Shown: positions 52,493-63,249, numbered from the stretch's first letter. The stretch: DNA of 64,000 bases from Halioglobus japonicus (GCA_902705825.1 CACSIL010000051.1:215674-279673), one strand, 5' to 3'. Made by a program: numbers and translations. The notes: generated from the sequence alone by a model not told the origin.

Positions 52493-53011
52493 TTACTTCG
52501 CGACCAACTGGTTCAGCTTGTCAGTCACTGCGGCTGTGATGCTATAGCTGGGCTCAGCATGAATCACTGCGTTGCGTTGCAGCAGCAGGCCAATACCTTC
52601 TTTTTCAATAATTTCGCGCAGTACTTCCTGCACTCTGGGCGCCATTTCCTGCAACAGCGCCTGTCCGGCAATCTGTTCTGCCTGCTGCAGCTTGCCCGTT
52701 ACATGATCGAGGTCTTCCTGCATGCTGGTCAACTTGTTCTGTGCGGCGACCTTTTGGTCCTGGCTCATTACAGCGGCATCCTTCTGGAAGGTTTTAAGCA
52801 GTGCTTCACCTTCGGTCTTGAGCCGCTCGTATTCCTCTTTGTTTTTCTTGTAGTCTGGCTGATCGCGCACTTCACCGAGACGCTTCTGGGCGAAGTCCGT
52901 TTGCAGAATTGCGCCCTGAACATCGACCACGGCAATTTTTTCCTCCGCCCAACCAAGCGTGGATAACGACAGTGCCACTACTGCCAGCGTTACCTTGATT
53001 AATCTAGACAC
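52493..53011 (-). CDS. skp: Periplasmic chaperone Skp/OmpH
   Basis: Trimeric periplasmic chaperone that carries unfolded outer membrane proteins to BAM. The 172-residue protein has a signal peptide (about 1-22, ALSLSTLGWAEE), a beta-strand start (KIAVVDVQGAIL) and the long coiled-coil tentacle (YKKNKEEYERLKTEGEALL through VTGKLQQAEQIAGQALLQ), then a return strand ending TAAVTDKLNQLV. It lies 32 bases after bamA, as usual. In most relatives lpxD follows; here fabZ follows directly. Confidence 0.94.
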   Translation of the reverse strand: MSRLIKVTLAVVALSLSTLGWAEEKIAVVDVQGAILQTDFAQKRLGEVRDQPDYKKNKEEYERLKTEGEALLKTFQKDAAVMSQDQKVAAQNKLTSMQEDLDHVTGKLQQAEQIAGQALLQEMAPRVQEVLREIIEKEGIGLLLQRNAVIHAEPSYSITAAVTDKLNQLVAK

Positions 53012-53043
53012 ATTCCCCTCCAGTTATTAACAATATAAAAAAA

Positions 53044-55611
53044 TTAGAATCCACGGCCCAGAGTAAACTGGAATACTTCTTCCTGATCATACTCACCAGA
53101 ATTAAGCGGCTTGGCAAGGCTGAAAGACATGGGGCCAAAGCCGGTAATCCATGTCAAACCAACACCCACTGAGTAACGCATCTCGCCGAAATCCAGATCG
53201 TAGCAGGCCGCCTGAGTGGAGCCACAATCGGTATCAAACACGTTGCCCACATCGAGGAAGAAGCCGGTGCGTATTTGACTCTGATCTTTGATGAAGGGCA
53301 AGGGAAATAACAGCTCCGCGCTGCCTTCAATCAGGATGTCACCGCCGAAGGGGTCAACTTCATCGTCAGCTTCAAAAAAGACCAAGTCACCATTCGTACG
53401 GAAATAGGCGAACTCCGAGCCGAACTCTGTGGGATTACCCTCGTCATCGACCGCAGTAACCGGTCGTTGGGCTGAGTAAATATCAGCAGGGGTACTGCGC
53501 GGGCCAAGCGTATTGCTCTCGTAGCCGCGCACCGAGCCGAAACCACCGGCGAAAAAGTTCTCGTAAAATGGCAAGCCGTTGGTACCGCCGTAGCCGCCGC
53601 CGTAACCCAACTCGGTACGCAGTCTGAGTGTCCAGGTATCCAGCACGGGTACCGGAAAGTAAATTTCGCCGGCATAGGTGATCTTGTAGAACTCCAGATC
53701 AGAGAACGGCATAGAGACTTCCAACGCCACCGTCTGCGAAGCGCCGCGAGTCGCCATACGACCCCGGTTCAAAGTCGACTGGGTCCAGCTGGCGGTCATG
53801 GTGTAGTTCAGGAACTCGTTGCCATTTTCGTCCAGGAAACCTTTACCCGACGGCTGAACGACGTAACCTAATGCCTCCGCTTCACTGATGGGCCTGATGG
53901 TTTCAACACCGTCGTAGGTGCCGTTATCATTCAGAGTGCTCTGGAACCAGCCCACACCGTCCTGCAGCCGCGGACTGGCCTGAATCTCCTGCACGGCGTA
54001 CTGCCCCGTATTAATATCGGTATTGGCCACACCAAAGCTGAAACCCAGACGCGCCGTTTCCTTGATCGGGTAGCCGAAGTTCAGTGCGGCACCGAGGGTA
54101 TTGGTGCTGTAGTTCGCCACGTTGACCTCATCGAGATCGGTAGAGCGATAGAACACGTTAAAGCCGCGACTCACCCCGTCCTCGGTATAGTAGGGGTTGG
54201 TGTAGCTGAAATTGTAGAAATCCTGGTACTTGGATGAGTTGACGCCAATACCAATGCGTTTGCCGGTACCCATGAAATTGTCCTGCTGCAGGTTCAGGCC
54301 CAGGATAACCCCGGCGTCCTGCGCAAACCCGATGCTGGCGCCGATGCTGCCGGAAGACTGTTCCTCAACGGTGTAATCCACGTCGATAAGATCGTCATGC
54401 CCGGCCACCCCCGGTGTTTCCACGGTTGCCTTGCTGAAGTAGCCCAGCCGTTCCAGGCGCACACGGGACTGCTCGATGGCGGCGGCGGAAGCCGGCGCAC
54501 TCTCCATCTGTCGCATCTCGCGACGCAGCACATCGTCTGCCGTTTTCAGGTTGCCCTTGAAGCTGATACGGCGCACATAGGTGCGCTTACCGGGATCGAC
54601 GAAAAACTTCATCGCGACCGTGTTGTCCTCATCATTGATCTCGGGAATACCCGTGACCTTGGCAAAGTTGTAGCCCTCATCACCCAGACGGCGGGTCAGG
54701 TACTCCTCCGAATTGGTGACCATAATCTGGGAGAAGATCTGTCCTTCGGAAACCAGCAGAAAGCGGCGCAAATCCGTTTCGGGCAGTACCAGATCACCGG
54801 AGAGATCGACAGAGCTGATAGTGAACTTCTCACCCTCGGTAATATTGGCGGTGATATAGACTTCTTTTTTGTTGGGAGACACGGAGACCTGCGTGGAGTC
54901 GATACGGAACTCCAGATAGCCCCTGTCCATGTAATAGGATGTGAGAGATTCCAGATCGCCGGTCAGCTTCTCTTTGGAATACTTGTCATCGTTGGTAAAG
55001 AAAGACAGCCAGCCGGTAGTTTGCAGTTCGAACTCGTCCTGTAACTCTTCGTCGGAGAAGACTTTATTACCGACAACATTAATATGCTTGATCGCCGCGA
55101 CTGTACCCTCGTCGACGTCGATATTTACGGTCACCCGGTTGCGCGGCTCAGGGATAACCTCGGTCTCAATGGCTGCATCGTAGCGGCCCTGCAGTACATA
55201 CTGGCGCTGTAGCTCAAGCTGCATACCCTCCAGCGTAGACCGCTGGAACACCTGCCCTACTGACAACCCTGCGCCCTTCAAGCCCTCCAGCAGCGCCTCG
55301 GTTTCAATCGCTTTGTTGCCCTCGATATTGATCTCGCTGATGCTGGGCCGTTCTGTCACGACCACCACCAGTACATTACCGTCCTGGCCGATACGGATAT
55401 CGTCAAAGTTCCCCGTCGAGAAGAGACTGCGCGTGGCAGACCTGATCGCACGCGCATCAACAGTATCGCCCACACCCACGGGCAGCGCTGCAAACACCGT
55501 CCCTGCGGATATACGCTGCAAACCCTCCACTCGAATGTCAGAGATGACAAAGGATTGCGCGACAACGAAAGGTGCGACAAACAGTAGCACCAGCACCATT
55601 ACTTTCGGCAT
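53044..55611 (-). CDS. bamA: Outer membrane protein assembly factor BamA
   Basis: Omp85-type core of the BAM complex, which inserts beta-barrels into the outer membrane. The 855-residue protein has a signal peptide, five POTRA domains (the first begins FVISDIRVEGLQRISAGTVF; others begin SEINIEGNKAIE, AIKHINVVGNKVF, TISSVDLSGDLVL and YVRRISFKGNLKT) and a 16-stranded barrel, with SFFAGG-like loop EnFFAGGFGSVRGYE present as FFAGGFGSVRGYE. The C-terminus is FQFTLGRGF. The ATG at 55611 is taken as the start; a TTG four codons upstream is an alternative. It is retained, so a true outer membrane exists even if lipid A genes are missing here. Confidence 0.97.
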   Translation of the reverse strand: MPKVMVLVLLFVAPFVVAQSFVISDIRVEGLQRISAGTVFAALPVGVGDTVDARAIRSATRSLFSTGNFDDIRIGQDGNVLVVVVTERPSISEINIEGNKAIETEALLEGLKGAGLSVGQVFQRSTLEGMQLELQRQYVLQGRYDAAIETEVIPEPRNRVTVNIDVDEGTVAAIKHINVVGNKVFSDEELQDEFELQTTGWLSFFTNDDKYSKEKLTGDLESLTSYYMDRGYLEFRIDSTQVSVSPNKKEVYITANITEGEKFTISSVDLSGDLVLPETDLRRFLLVSEGQIFSQIMVTNSEEYLTRRLGDEGYNFAKVTGIPEINDEDNTVAMKFFVDPGKRTYVRRISFKGNLKTADDVLRREMRQMESAPASAAAIEQSRVRLERLGYFSKATVETPGVAGHDDLIDVDYTVEEQSSGSIGASIGFAQDAGVILGLNLQQDNFMGTGKRIGIGVNSSKYQDFYNFSYTNPYYTEDGVSRGFNVFYRSTDLDEVNVANYSTNTLGAALNFGYPIKETARLGFSFGVANTDINTGQYAVQEIQASPRLQDGVGWFQSTLNDNGTYDGVETIRPISEAEALGYVVQPSGKGFLDENGNEFLNYTMTASWTQSTLNRGRMATRGASQTVALEVSMPFSDLEFYKITYAGEIYFPVPVLDTWTLRLRTELGYGGGYGGTNGLPFYENFFAGGFGSVRGYESNTLGPRSTPADIYSAQRPVTAVDDEGNPTEFGSEFAYFRTNGDLVFFEADDEVDPFGGDILIEGSAELLFPLPFIKDQSQIRTGFFLDVGNVFDTDCGSTQAACYDLDFGEMRYSVGVGLTWITGFGPMSFSLAKPLNSGEYDQEEVFQFTLGRGF

Positions 55612-55689
55612 ATGTCTAATCAAAATTTACCCAATCGCCCTGGAAGCTGCAGGTTGCAGAAATCCTGTAAGTTTTATTCACCGCCGCCT

Positions 55690-57045
55690 CTACAGGCGTG
55701 TAAAGTCATTGTACAAGGCCAATACCATTATGCCGAGTACCATAAACAAACCCAACTGATAGCCCATGGCCTGTATCTTCTCAGGTACCGGGCGCCCCGC
55801 CAATAGCTCGATTGTGTAGAACAAAAGATGACCTCCATCGAGCACCGGAATAGGTAACAAATTCAAGACTCCCAAGCTGACGCTTAGCAACGCCAGAAAG
55901 CTTATATAGGACTCCAAGCCGGATTTGGCGGAAGCGGTCGCCACTTTAGCAATGGTAATAGGTCCACTCAAGTTTTTTGGCGAGATTAGGCCCGTCAGCA
56001 TCTTTTTAATCGATTTGAGCGTAAATACCGAGAGATCCCAGGTTCGCACGACACTCGCACCCAGTGCCTCCAACGGCCCACGCGCGAACTGTCGCTGCAG
56101 CTCCGGCGGCATATCCGGCATTGCCACGGCGATACCGACCCGGCCAATCTCTTCGCCATCCTCGCCGGCAACCCCCTCGGGGACCAACACAGCCTGCAAA
56201 ATATCGCCATCACGCCGGAATTCCAGGTCGATAGCTTGTCCTGGGCGCGCCCGCACATACTCGACCCAGTCCATCCATAAATCCATGGTCAGACCATCCG
56301 CAAGCAACACTGTGTCGCCGGGCTGCATACCGATTGCATCGGCGGGGCTACCCGCGACAACCTCACCCACTACCGGCGGGAACGGCGGCGTGAAGAGCTC
56401 AATGCCCAGGCCTCCGTAGAGATCCGGCTGTTCCTGCTCAGACAGCCACTGGTTGATGGCGGCCTCGGATTCATAAATCACATCGGAATCGGGATACTTC
56501 ACGGCAAACCGGATGGTTCCGGTATCGCCAATACGGTCCAGCAGACGGAAATTGAGTGCCTGCCAGGTCGGGGTATCACCGCCATCGACAGCCACGATTT
56601 CCTGGCCCGGTTCCAGGCCCGCCACTGCGGCCACTGAATCGGGCTCTACATCACTGATCAGGGGCACATAACCGGACTCGCCGGCCATGTACAGGAACCA
56701 GTAAGCCACAACCGCCAGCAGCAGGTTCGCCAGCGGGCCGGCGCTGACCACCGCAATGCGCTGCAATACCGGTTTGCGGTTAAAGGCACTGTGCAGCTCC
56801 TCTGCCGGCACCTCTCCCTCACGCTCGTCCAGCATTTTGACGTAACCGCCGAGCGGGATCGCAGAAAGGCTGTATTCTGTGCCCTTGGCGTCGTGCCAAC
56901 TATAGAGCCGCGTACCGAAGCCGATGGAGAACCGCAACACTTTCACACCGCAGCGTCGCGCCACCCAAAAATGCCCGAACTCGTGGATAGCCACTAATAT
57001 GGCCAGCGTGCCCAGCGTCAACAGAATTGTATACAGAAGTTCCAT
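55690..57045 (-). CDS. rseP: Site-2 zinc metalloprotease RseP
   Basis: Intramembrane protease that cuts anti-sigma-E RseA after DegS. The 451-residue protein has the zinc motif HEFGH (IHEFGHFWVARRC) near the N-terminus, two periplasmic PDZ domains (about 120-195 and 205-290, with EPDSVAAVAGLEPGQEIVAV and VAGSPADAIGMQPGDTVLLA), and the second metal motif NLLPIPVLDGGHLLFY in the C-terminal membrane part. Its ATG overlaps the dxr stop (ATGA). The Do-like protease at 28.8 kb could be its upstream partner. Confidence 0.97.
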   Translation of the reverse strand: MELLYTILLTLGTLAILVAIHEFGHFWVARRCGVKVLRFSIGFGTRLYSWHDAKGTEYSLSAIPLGGYVKMLDEREGEVPAEELHSAFNRKPVLQRIAVVSAGPLANLLLAVVAYWFLYMAGESGYVPLISDVEPDSVAAVAGLEPGQEIVAVDGGDTPTWQALNFRLLDRIGDTGTIRFAVKYPDSDVIYESEAAINQWLSEQEQPDLYGGLGIELFTPPFPPVVGEVVAGSPADAIGMQPGDTVLLADGLTMDLWMDWVEYVRARPGQAIDLEFRRDGDILQAVLVPEGVAGEDGEEIGRVGIAVAMPDMPPELQRQFARGPLEALGASVVRTWDLSVFTLKSIKKMLTGLISPKNLSGPITIAKVATASAKSGLESYISFLALLSVSLGVLNLLPIPVLDGGHLLFYTIELLAGRPVPEKIQAMGYQLGLFMVLGIMVLALYNDFTRL

Positions 57046-58256
57046 CAGACTCGTTTCACCACCCCACCGTTTTGTTGGAAATCTGCCAGGAATTCCATCG
57101 CAACCTGTCGCGCCTGGGCATCTGCATTCTCAACCACCGCCAGGCTGACAGCTTCGGCGTTATCGACCCGCTCCAGCGTGTGTTCTATCACCACCGGGAT
57201 ATCGGTGAAGTGTATCCCGTTAGCCAGAAACGCGTCCACGGCCACTTCATTGGCCGCATTGCACACTGCCATTGCTGTGCCACCTGCCGCCACCGACTCT
57301 CGCGCCAGACGCAGGCAGGGAAACCGCGATTCATCAGGCGATTCAAAATCCAGCCTAGCAGTGGCTACCAGATCGAGCGGCGTGACGCCGGACTCCAGTC
57401 GTTGCGGCCAGCCCAGACCATACGCGATTGCCGTACGCATATCCGGATTACCCAACTGCGCCAGCACCGAGCCATCCAGATACTGCACCATGGAGTGTAT
57501 GATGCTCTGCGGATGTACCACCACTTCCACGCGTTCAGGCGCGAGATCAAAAATCCAGCACGCCTCGATAAACTCCAACCCCTTGTTCATCAAACTGGCT
57601 GAATCCACGGAAATCTTGCGCCCCATGGACCAGTTGGGGTGCGCACAGGCCTCATCCGGCGTGGCATTCACCATCTGCTCCCGGCTCCACTGCCGGAAGG
57701 GCCCGCCTGACGCAGTCAGCAACACCTTGCTCACGCCCCTGTCCGATGGCGTCCCATGCTCGTCCACCGGCATGCATTGAAATATAGCGTTGTGTTCGCT
57801 GTCGATGGGCAACAGGCAGGCGCCGTTTTCCCGCACCGCCTGCATCAACAGGTGGCCACCCATCACCAGCGACTCTTTGTTCGCCAACAGCAGGGTCTTT
57901 CCGGCGCGGGCCGCAGCCAGCGTCGACGGCAGGCCGGCTGCGCCAACAATGGCGGCCATAACCACATCGACCTGCGGCGCAGTAACCACCGCAGCCAGGC
58001 CACTCTCGCCCTGCAGTACCTCAGTGCCCGACTCAGCCGGCAACCGCTGCTGCAGCAAGGTAGCAGCAGCCTCATCCATCATCACGGCATAGCGCGGCGC
58101 AAATGCAAGACACTGCGCGAGCATAATATCGACAGAGGCATTCGCCGCCAGTGCAAAAACGTCAAAACGATCCGGGTGCCTGGCGATAACATCCAGAGTA
58201 TTGACTCCGATCGAGCCGGTCGAACCCAGCACACTGATCACCCGTTTGGTATTCAC
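57045..58256 (-). CDS. dxr: 1-deoxy-D-xylulose 5-phosphate reductoisomerase
   Basis: Second enzyme of the MEP isoprenoid pathway, giving 2-C-methylerythritol 4-phosphate. The 403-residue protein has the NADPH motif [27 protein letters not shown], the metal-binding [12 protein letters not shown] and the flexible-loop [16 protein letters not shown] segment. The frame is open upstream into cdsA; the GTG at 58256 fits the family start and lies five bases after the cdsA stop. It is in a coupled string with cdsA and rseP. The same MEP products feed UppS two genes upstream. Confidence 0.96.
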   Translation of the reverse strand: MNTKRVISVLGSTGSIGVNTLDVIARHPDRFDVFALAANASVDIMLAQCLAFAPRYAVMMDEAAATLLQQRLPAESGTEVLQGESGLAAVVTAPQVDVVMAAIVGAAGLPSTLAAARAGKTLLLANKESLVMGGHLLMQAVRENGACLLPIDSEHNAIFQCMPVDEHGTPSDRGVSKVLLTASGGPFRQWSREQMVNATPDEACAHPNWSMGRKISVDSASLMNKGLEFIEACWIFDLAPERVEVVVHPQSIIHSMVQYLDGSVLAQLGNPDMRTAIAYGLGWPQRLESGVTPLDLVATARLDFESPDESRFPCLRLARESVAAGGTAMAVCNAANEVAVDAFLANGIHFTDIPVVIEHTLERVDNAEAVSLAVVENADAQARQVAMEFLADFQQNGGVVKRV

Positions 58257-58261
58257 AGCGG

Positions 58262-59098
58262 CTACCAACCCGCCAACAGCAAACCCAGTGCGAACACTGG
58301 TGCTGCAGCACATAAACTGTCGAGGCGATCCAACACGCCACCGTGGCCCGGCAGCAAACTGCCGGAATCCTTAATGCCACTCTCGCGCTTGACCATACTC
58401 ACGGTTAAATCGCCGACCACAGAGGCCAATGCAGTGGTGATAATCACCGCTACAACCGAGGCGATACCGATGTGTGCCGCCGTTTCCGGCAACTGGCTCC
58501 ACAGCAGGACGGCCAGCAGCACACTGGCCGCAACGCCACCCCAAAATCCTTCCCAGGTCTTGGCCGGGCTAACCGCCACTGCCAATTTATGCTTACCAAA
58601 GCGTTTGCCCGTAAAGTAGGCGCCGATGTCGGCTGTGGCGGCAACAATAACCAGAATCACCATCATCAACCCGACCGGTGGAATGCTCAGCAAATACACT
58701 GCAGCCAACCATCCCGGCACGAGAATAAGCAACCCCATAATGCTGCGCATCAGCACTGATCGCCAGAGTACGGCACTGGAAGGAAAGCCTTTGACCCACA
58801 GCAGTGCGAAGGACCACCACAGGCATGCAAGCCCCAACAAGGGTTGCACCCGCACCCGCGGCGGTTCGTCACCGAGATGGCAGTAAAAGTAGACTGCCGT
58901 CATCGCCACCACTACCACAGCGACATAAGCTGCGCGGGCGAGGCGATGTTGCCACCCGGCCATACATGACCACTCCCATGCGCCCAGACCCACCAGAATA
59001 CCGAACAGCAGAGCCAGACCAGGAACAGGGACGTAGACTATCGCGGCCAGAAACAGGCCCGCCATAATCAACGCTGTAATGATCCGTTGCTTAAGCAT
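58262..59098 (-). CDS. cdsA: Phosphatidate cytidylyltransferase
   Basis: Makes CDP-diacylglycerol from phosphatidate and CTP for phospholipid synthesis in the inner membrane. The 278-residue protein has about eight hydrophobic helices and the family signature near the C-terminus ([12 protein letters not shown], then [19 protein letters not shown] and [14 protein letters not shown]) with the metal-binding acids. The ATG at 59098 overlaps the end of uppS by eight bases. A frame extending to 59341 overlaps uppS and is not the true start. Confidence 0.96.
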   Translation of the reverse strand: MLKQRIITALIMAGLFLAAIVYVPVPGLALLFGILVGLGAWEWSCMAGWQHRLARAAYVAVVVVAMTAVYFYCHLGDEPPRVRVQPLLGLACLWWSFALLWVKGFPSSAVLWRSVLMRSIMGLLILVPGWLAAVYLLSIPPVGLMMVILVIVAATADIGAYFTGKRFGKHKLAVAVSPAKTWEGFWGGVAASVLLAVLLWSQLPETAAHIGIASVVAVIITTALASVVGDLTVSMVKRESGIKDSGSLLPGHGGVLDRLDSLCAAAPVFALGLLLAGW

Positions 59099-59873
59099 TC
59101 CTGCTCCCACCTGCAACCAGACCATCCGGTTCACGCACACCAAAGCGTCGCTCGCGCTGGCTGTATTCTGCCAGGGCGCGGGCAAATTCAATTTCGGTAA
59201 AATCGGGCCACAGGGTATCGGTAAAATAGAGTTCAGTGTAGGCAAAGTGCCACAACATGAAATTGCTGATGCGGGCATCGCCGCCAGTACGGATGCACAA
59301 ATCCGGCCTGGGTAAATCGCTGATCGAGATATTGCGGTCAATCAATGCCGGGTCGATATCCGCTACTCTTAATGTTCCGTCCTGCACTTGCTGTGCCAGC
59401 CGTCGGGTTGCCTGGGCGATGTCCCACTGCCCGCCGTAATCCACAGCGATCACCACCGTTGCATCGGTGTTCCCGCGCGTCAATTCTTCTGACTGCTCCA
59501 TGAGCTTTTGCTGTCGTCGGCTGAAACGGCTGCGCTCGCCGATGAAGCGTACACGGATACCATCCTCGTGCAGTTCCCGGACTTCATTGCGCAGATACCG
59601 CGACAACAGCGCCAGCAAAGCGCGCACTTCAGGCACGGGCCGACCCCAGTTCTCGCTGCTGAACGCAAACAGTGTCAGCACCTCCACACCGTGGTTTTTA
59701 CAGGCGCGCAGAATGCCTCGCACAGCCTCGACGCCGGCCCGGTGTCCGGTCGGGCCGGATACACTCCGGCGTTTTGCCCAGCGGTTGTTGCCATCCATAA
59801 TGATGGCCACGTGGCGGGGAATTACCAAGGGTACGTCGTCTGCGAGGGGTGCCAGGGGTTCGTGGGTAGCCAC
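59091..59873 (-). CDS. uppS: Undecaprenyl diphosphate synthase
   Basis: Cis-prenyltransferase that makes the C55 carrier for peptidoglycan and other envelope polymers. The 260-residue protein has the pyrophosphate-binding HVAIIMDGNNRWAKRR with the catalytic Asp, GHRAGVEAVRGIL, LFAFSSENWGRP, and the C-terminal DLCIRTGGDARISNFMLW and LYFTDTLWPDF. It lies between frr (9 bases upstream) and cdsA (overlap), the usual order. Confidence 0.97.
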   Translation of the reverse strand: MATHEPLAPLADDVPLVIPRHVAIIMDGNNRWAKRRSVSGPTGHRAGVEAVRGILRACKNHGVEVLTLFAFSSENWGRPVPEVRALLALLSRYLRNEVRELHEDGIRVRFIGERSRFSRRQQKLMEQSEELTRGNTDATVVIAVDYGGQWDIAQATRRLAQQVQDGTLRVADIDPALIDRNISISDLPRPDLCIRTGGDARISNFMLWHFAYTELYFTDTLWPDFTEIEFARALAEYSQRERRFGVREPDGLVAGGSRNA

Positions 59874-59882
59874 TGATGAATG

Positions 59883-60440
59883 CTATATTTGCATCAGGTC
59901 GGCTTCTTTTTCTGCCAACAACTGTTCAATTTTAGCGATAAAGCTGTCGGTCAACTTCTGTATCTCATCCTGACCGCGGCGCTCGTCATCTTCCGATATT
60001 TCTTTTTCCTTGACCATTTCCTTGAGCATCGCCATCGCATCACGCCGGGCGTTGCGCACAGAAACCCGACCAGACTCTGCCTCGGTACGCGCCTGACGCG
60101 TATATCCCTTGCGGGTTTCCTCGGTCAGCATAGGCATGGGAATACGAATGACTTCTCCCGCAGTAACGGGATTCAGCCCAAGGTCAGATTTATAAATGGC
60201 CTTCTCAACCGCCGGGATCATTGTTCTGTCCCACACCGAAAGACTCAGTGTGCGGGCGTCCTCAACGCTGATATTGGCGACCTGATTCAGTGGCGTGTCC
60301 GAACCGTAGTACTCAATCCTCAAGCCATCCAGCAAACTGGGATGCGCTCGCCCGGTGCGTATCTTGTTAAAGTTGTGCGACAGTGCCTCCAGGCTTTTCG
60401 CCATCCGTTCACTGGCTTCGTTCTTAATATCGTTGATCAT
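59883..60440 (-). CDS. frr: Ribosome recycling factor
   Basis: Splits the post-termination ribosome with EF-G. The 185-residue length and the sequence ([59 protein letters not shown] helix) are typical. The three-helix bundle and small domain are recognisable. It follows pyrH by 55 bases and precedes uppS by 9 bases. Confidence 0.98.
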   Translation of the reverse strand: MINDIKNEASERMAKSLEALSHNFNKIRTGRAHPSLLDGLRIEYYGSDTPLNQVANISVEDARTLSLSVWDRTMIPAVEKAIYKSDLGLNPVTAGEVIRIPMPMLTEETRKGYTRQARTEAESGRVSVRNARRDAMAMLKEMVKEKEISEDDERRGQDEIQKLTDSFIAKIEQLLAEKEADLMQI

Positions 60441-60495
60441 ATTGAATCCTCCCCCTGGCCTACTATTGGACTTCGACTAACACAACAGTCGGCCA

Positions 60496-61221
60496 CTACT
60501 CGATCAAAGTACCTTCGTTGCCGCCCCTGACAATATTCAGCAGCGCGCCGGGCTTTTCCATCTCAAACACACGCACCGGCATATTGTGGTCGCGGCACAG
60601 GCAAATGGCTGTCAAATCCATAACTTCCAGCTTTTTATCCAGCACTTCATCGTAGCTGAGCCGCTCATACTTCACGGCGTCGGGATCTTTCATCGGATCC
60701 GCAGAATACACACCGTCGACTTTTGTCGCCTTGAGCACCAGTTCGGCATCCATCTCGATTGCGCGCAGACAGGCAGCTGAATCCGTCGTAAAGAAGGGGT
60801 TTCCGGTACCGGCGGAGAAAATAACGACATCACCGTTCATCAATGCCCGGATCGCTTTGCGTCTGTCGTAGTGATCGACCACACCGGTCATTGGAATTGC
60901 GGACATCGCCTGCGTGGCGATATTGGAGCGCTCCAGGGCGTCCCGCATGGCCAGTGCATTCATCACCGTGGCCAGCATCCCCATGTGATCACCTGTCACC
61001 CTGTCCAGCCCGGCCTGTTGCAGGGCTGCACCGCGAAACAAGTTTCCACCACCCACAACCAGTCCGACCTGAACGCCGATCCCCACCAACTGCCCAATGG
61101 CCAGCGCCATTGAATCGAGGATTTTCGGGTCTATACCAAAACTTTCGCTGCCGGTGAGTGCCTCACCGCTGAGCTTGAGTAGTATCCGCTTATATTTTTT
61201 ATCACCTGCCACCTGGGGCAT
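60496..61221 (-). CDS. pyrH: UMP kinase
   Basis: Phosphorylates UMP to UDP; a hexameric amino-acid-kinase-fold enzyme. The 241-residue protein has the N-terminal [28 protein letters not shown], the [19 protein letters not shown] segment and [16 protein letters not shown]. Asp residues of [13 protein letters not shown] bind the nucleotide. It follows tsf after a terminator at 61382-61403, so it probably has its own promoter in the 207-base gap. Confidence 0.97.
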   Translation of the reverse strand: MPQVAGDKKYKRILLKLSGEALTGSESFGIDPKILDSMALAIGQLVGIGVQVGLVVGGGNLFRGAALQQAGLDRVTGDHMGMLATVMNALAMRDALERSNIATQAMSAIPMTGVVDHYDRRKAIRALMNGDVVIFSAGTGNPFFTTDSAACLRAIEMDAELVLKATKVDGVYSADPMKDPDAVKYERLSYDEVLDKKLEVMDLTAICLCRDHNMPVRVFEMEKPGALLNIVRGGNEGTLIE

Positions 61222-61381
61222 AAAACTCCCTCCAAAAGCTGTGTCGTATCTTACAGGACATCAGACGATCTCCCTAGTAGGTTCGATTGATATTTACGGC
61301 TCTTTTTGCAATAAGCCGACCCGCTGACGGGAATCTCAACCAGGCCATGTCCCGACCGGGTTACGGCCTCGAATCAAGGCG

Positions 61382-61403
61382 AAAAAAAGGGGCCGAAGCC
61401 CCG
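61382..61403 (-). terminator. Rho-independent terminator of the rpsB-tsf operon
   Basis: On the minus strand GGGGC-TTCG-GCCCC (UUCG tetraloop) is followed by seven T residues, 26 bases after the tsf stop. A textbook intrinsic terminator. Confidence 0.93.
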
Positions 61404-61428
61404 TATTCAAATCGATAGGTACTGCAAA

Positions 61429-62286
61429 TCAACCTTTGAGCTGGGCGGCAACCTCGTCGGCAAAGTCGACTTTCTCGACCTCGATACCCTCGCCCACTTC
61501 AAAACGCACAAAAGATTCGATCTCAGCGCCGGCATTGGCAACCAGCTTGCCAACAGTGACATCCGGATCCTTGACGAAAGCCTGTTCAGTGAGGCTGTTC
61601 TCCGCCAGGAATTTCTTGATGCGCCCACCGATCATCTTTTCAATGATATCAGCCGGCTTGCCCGATTCCTGCGCCTGAGCCATAAAGATTTCCTTCTCTT
61701 TAGCCACCAGATCTTCAGGCATATCCGCAGCAGAGACCACCTGTGGGTTTACCGCCGCTACGTGCATGGCCACATCCTTTGCCAGATCCTGGTCACCGCC
61801 CTTGAGCTTGACCAGAACAGCGATGCGGTTATTACTGTGCACATAAGCACCGATTACGCCTGAGTCGGTGTCGATCAGCTCGATTCGACGCACACCGATA
61901 TTTTCGCCGATTTTCTGTACCAGCGCCTCGCGGACTGATTCCAGTTCACCGGCCATCAGTGCGGCAGTATCGGACTGTTTGGTCTCAAACGCCGCGTTGA
62001 CCACTTTATCGACAAACGCCAAAAAGCTGTCATCGCGCGCTACAAAATCAGTTTCGCTGTTCACTTCCACTAACACGCCAAAGCTGCAGTCGTCGGCTAC
62101 ACGTACAGCAACCACGCCGTCGGCAGCAGTTCTGCCTGCTTTTTTCGCCGCCTTCATGCCGCTGGACTTACGCAGCTCTTCGATGGCCTTTTCCACATCG
62201 CCACCAACAGATGCCAACGCTTTTTTACATTCCAGAAGACCCAAACCTGTGCGCTCACGCAATTCTTTTACCAGTGCTGCTGACAT
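61429..62286 (-). CDS. tsf: Elongation factor Ts
   Basis: Guanine nucleotide exchange factor for EF-Tu. The 285-residue protein has the N-terminal UBA-like domain ([20 protein letters not shown]), the TDFVARDD motif that contacts EF-Tu, [20 protein letters not shown] and the C-terminal [18 protein letters not shown]. It is downstream of rpsB with a 120-base gap that contains a possible attenuator. Confidence 0.98.
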   Translation of the reverse strand: MSAALVKELRERTGLGLLECKKALASVGGDVEKAIEELRKSSGMKAAKKAGRTAADGVVAVRVADDCSFGVLVEVNSETDFVARDDSFLAFVDKVVNAAFETKQSDTAALMAGELESVREALVQKIGENIGVRRIELIDTDSGVIGAYVHSNNRIAVLVKLKGGDQDLAKDVAMHVAAVNPQVVSAADMPEDLVAKEKEIFMAQAQESGKPADIIEKMIGGRIKKFLAENSLTEQAFVKDPDVTVGKLVANAGAEIESFVRFEVGEGIEVEKVDFADEVAAQLKG

Positions 62287-62323
62287 TGGTACTCCTCCTA
62301 ATCAATACCGGGGAACGCGTCCC

Positions 62324-62359
62324 CCAAAAACGAAAACCCCCGGCTGTGATACCAGGGGT
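62324..62359 (-). terminator. Possible attenuator between rpsB and tsf
   Basis: On the minus strand ACCCC-TGG and CC-GGGGGT can pair, followed by TTTTCGTTTTT. A second dyad (TGACGCC/GGCGTCA, 62364-62395) lies just upstream. Partial termination here would lower tsf relative to rpsB expression, as in other gammaproteobacteria. Confidence 0.5.
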
Positions 62360-62406
62360 GTAATGACGCCAGGGCCGGTCGACGGGCCGGCGTCAACCCA
62401 TACTAG

Positions 62407-63249
62407 TTACTCGGCTGGCTTTGCTTCTGCAGCGGCTTCCGCTACTGCTTCTACAGGAGCTGCCGCTTCAGCTGCAGGCGCCGCTTCCGCTGCAGGTGCA
62501 GCCTCGTCAGCAGATGCAGCTTCCTCAACAAACTCATTGTTTGCCGACACGGCTTCTCCAGCTTCAACCTTTCCTGCCAGAGCAGCGTCTGCAACGGCAG
62601 TGACATACAACTTGACCGCCCGGATTGCGTCATCGTTACCCGGGATGACGTAATCCACGCCGTCGGGGTTGCTATTGGTATCAACGATGCCTATCACGGG
62701 AATACCAAGCTTGTTGGCTTCGCTGATCGCGATGCGCTCGTGATCAACATCGACCACAAACAATGCGTCAGGCAGGCCGCCCATATCCTTGATACCGCCG
62801 ATGCTGCGCTCGAGCTTTTCCATATCCCGGGTACGCATCAACGCTTCTTTCTTGGTGAGTCTTTCAAAAGTGCCGTCGCCCTGCTGTGCTTCGAGGTCGC
62901 GGAGGCGTTTGATAGAGGCGCGGATAGTTTTGTAGTTGGTCAGCATGCCGCCCAACCAGCGGTGGTTGACATAAGGCATGCCAGCTCGCTCGGCCTGCTC
63001 TTTAATCACCTTGCCGGCAGCGCGCTTGGTGCCAACGAACAGAATTTTGTTCTTGTTGCCCGCGAGACGTTTAACCAGCTCCAGCGCTTCATTGAACGCC
63101 GGTACGGTGTGCTCGAGGTTGATAATGTGGATCTTGTTGCGGGCACCGAATATGTACTGGTCCATTTTAGGATTCCAGTAGCGTGTTTGGTGACCGAAAT
63201 GAGCGCCCGCCTGAAGCAGGTCGCGCATGCTAACTTGCACTTGAGACAT
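62407..63249 (-). CDS. rpsB: 30S ribosomal protein S2
   Basis: Small-subunit ribosomal protein. The 280-residue protein has the typical [20 protein letters not shown] start, [32 protein letters not shown] and [20 protein letters not shown] segments. The C-terminal 50 residues are an Ala/Glu-rich extension ([19 protein letters not shown] and following), longer than in E. coli S2. The ATG at 63249 has AAGGT upstream. The extension is also seen in other gammaproteobacterial S2 proteins and is probably disordered. Confidence 0.98.
   Translation of the reverse strand: MSQVQVSMRDLLQAGAHFGHQTRYWNPKMDQYIFGARNKIHIINLEHTVPAFNEALELVKRLAGNKNKILFVGTKRAAGKVIKEQAERAGMPYVNHRWLGGMLTNYKTIRASIKRLRDLEAQQGDGTFERLTKKEALMRTRDMEKLERSIGGIKDMGGLPDALFVVDVDHERIAISEANKLGIPVIGIVDTNSNPDGVDYVIPGNDDAIRAVKLYVTAVADAALAGKVEAGEAVSANNEFVEEAASADEAAPAAEAAPAAEAAAPVEAVAEAAAEAKPAE

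Noticed and set aside
62421..62603. Plus-strand leucine/glutamine-rich frame opposite the rpsB tail
   Set aside because: Produced by the repetitive Ala/Glu codons of the S2 C-terminal extension on the other strand.
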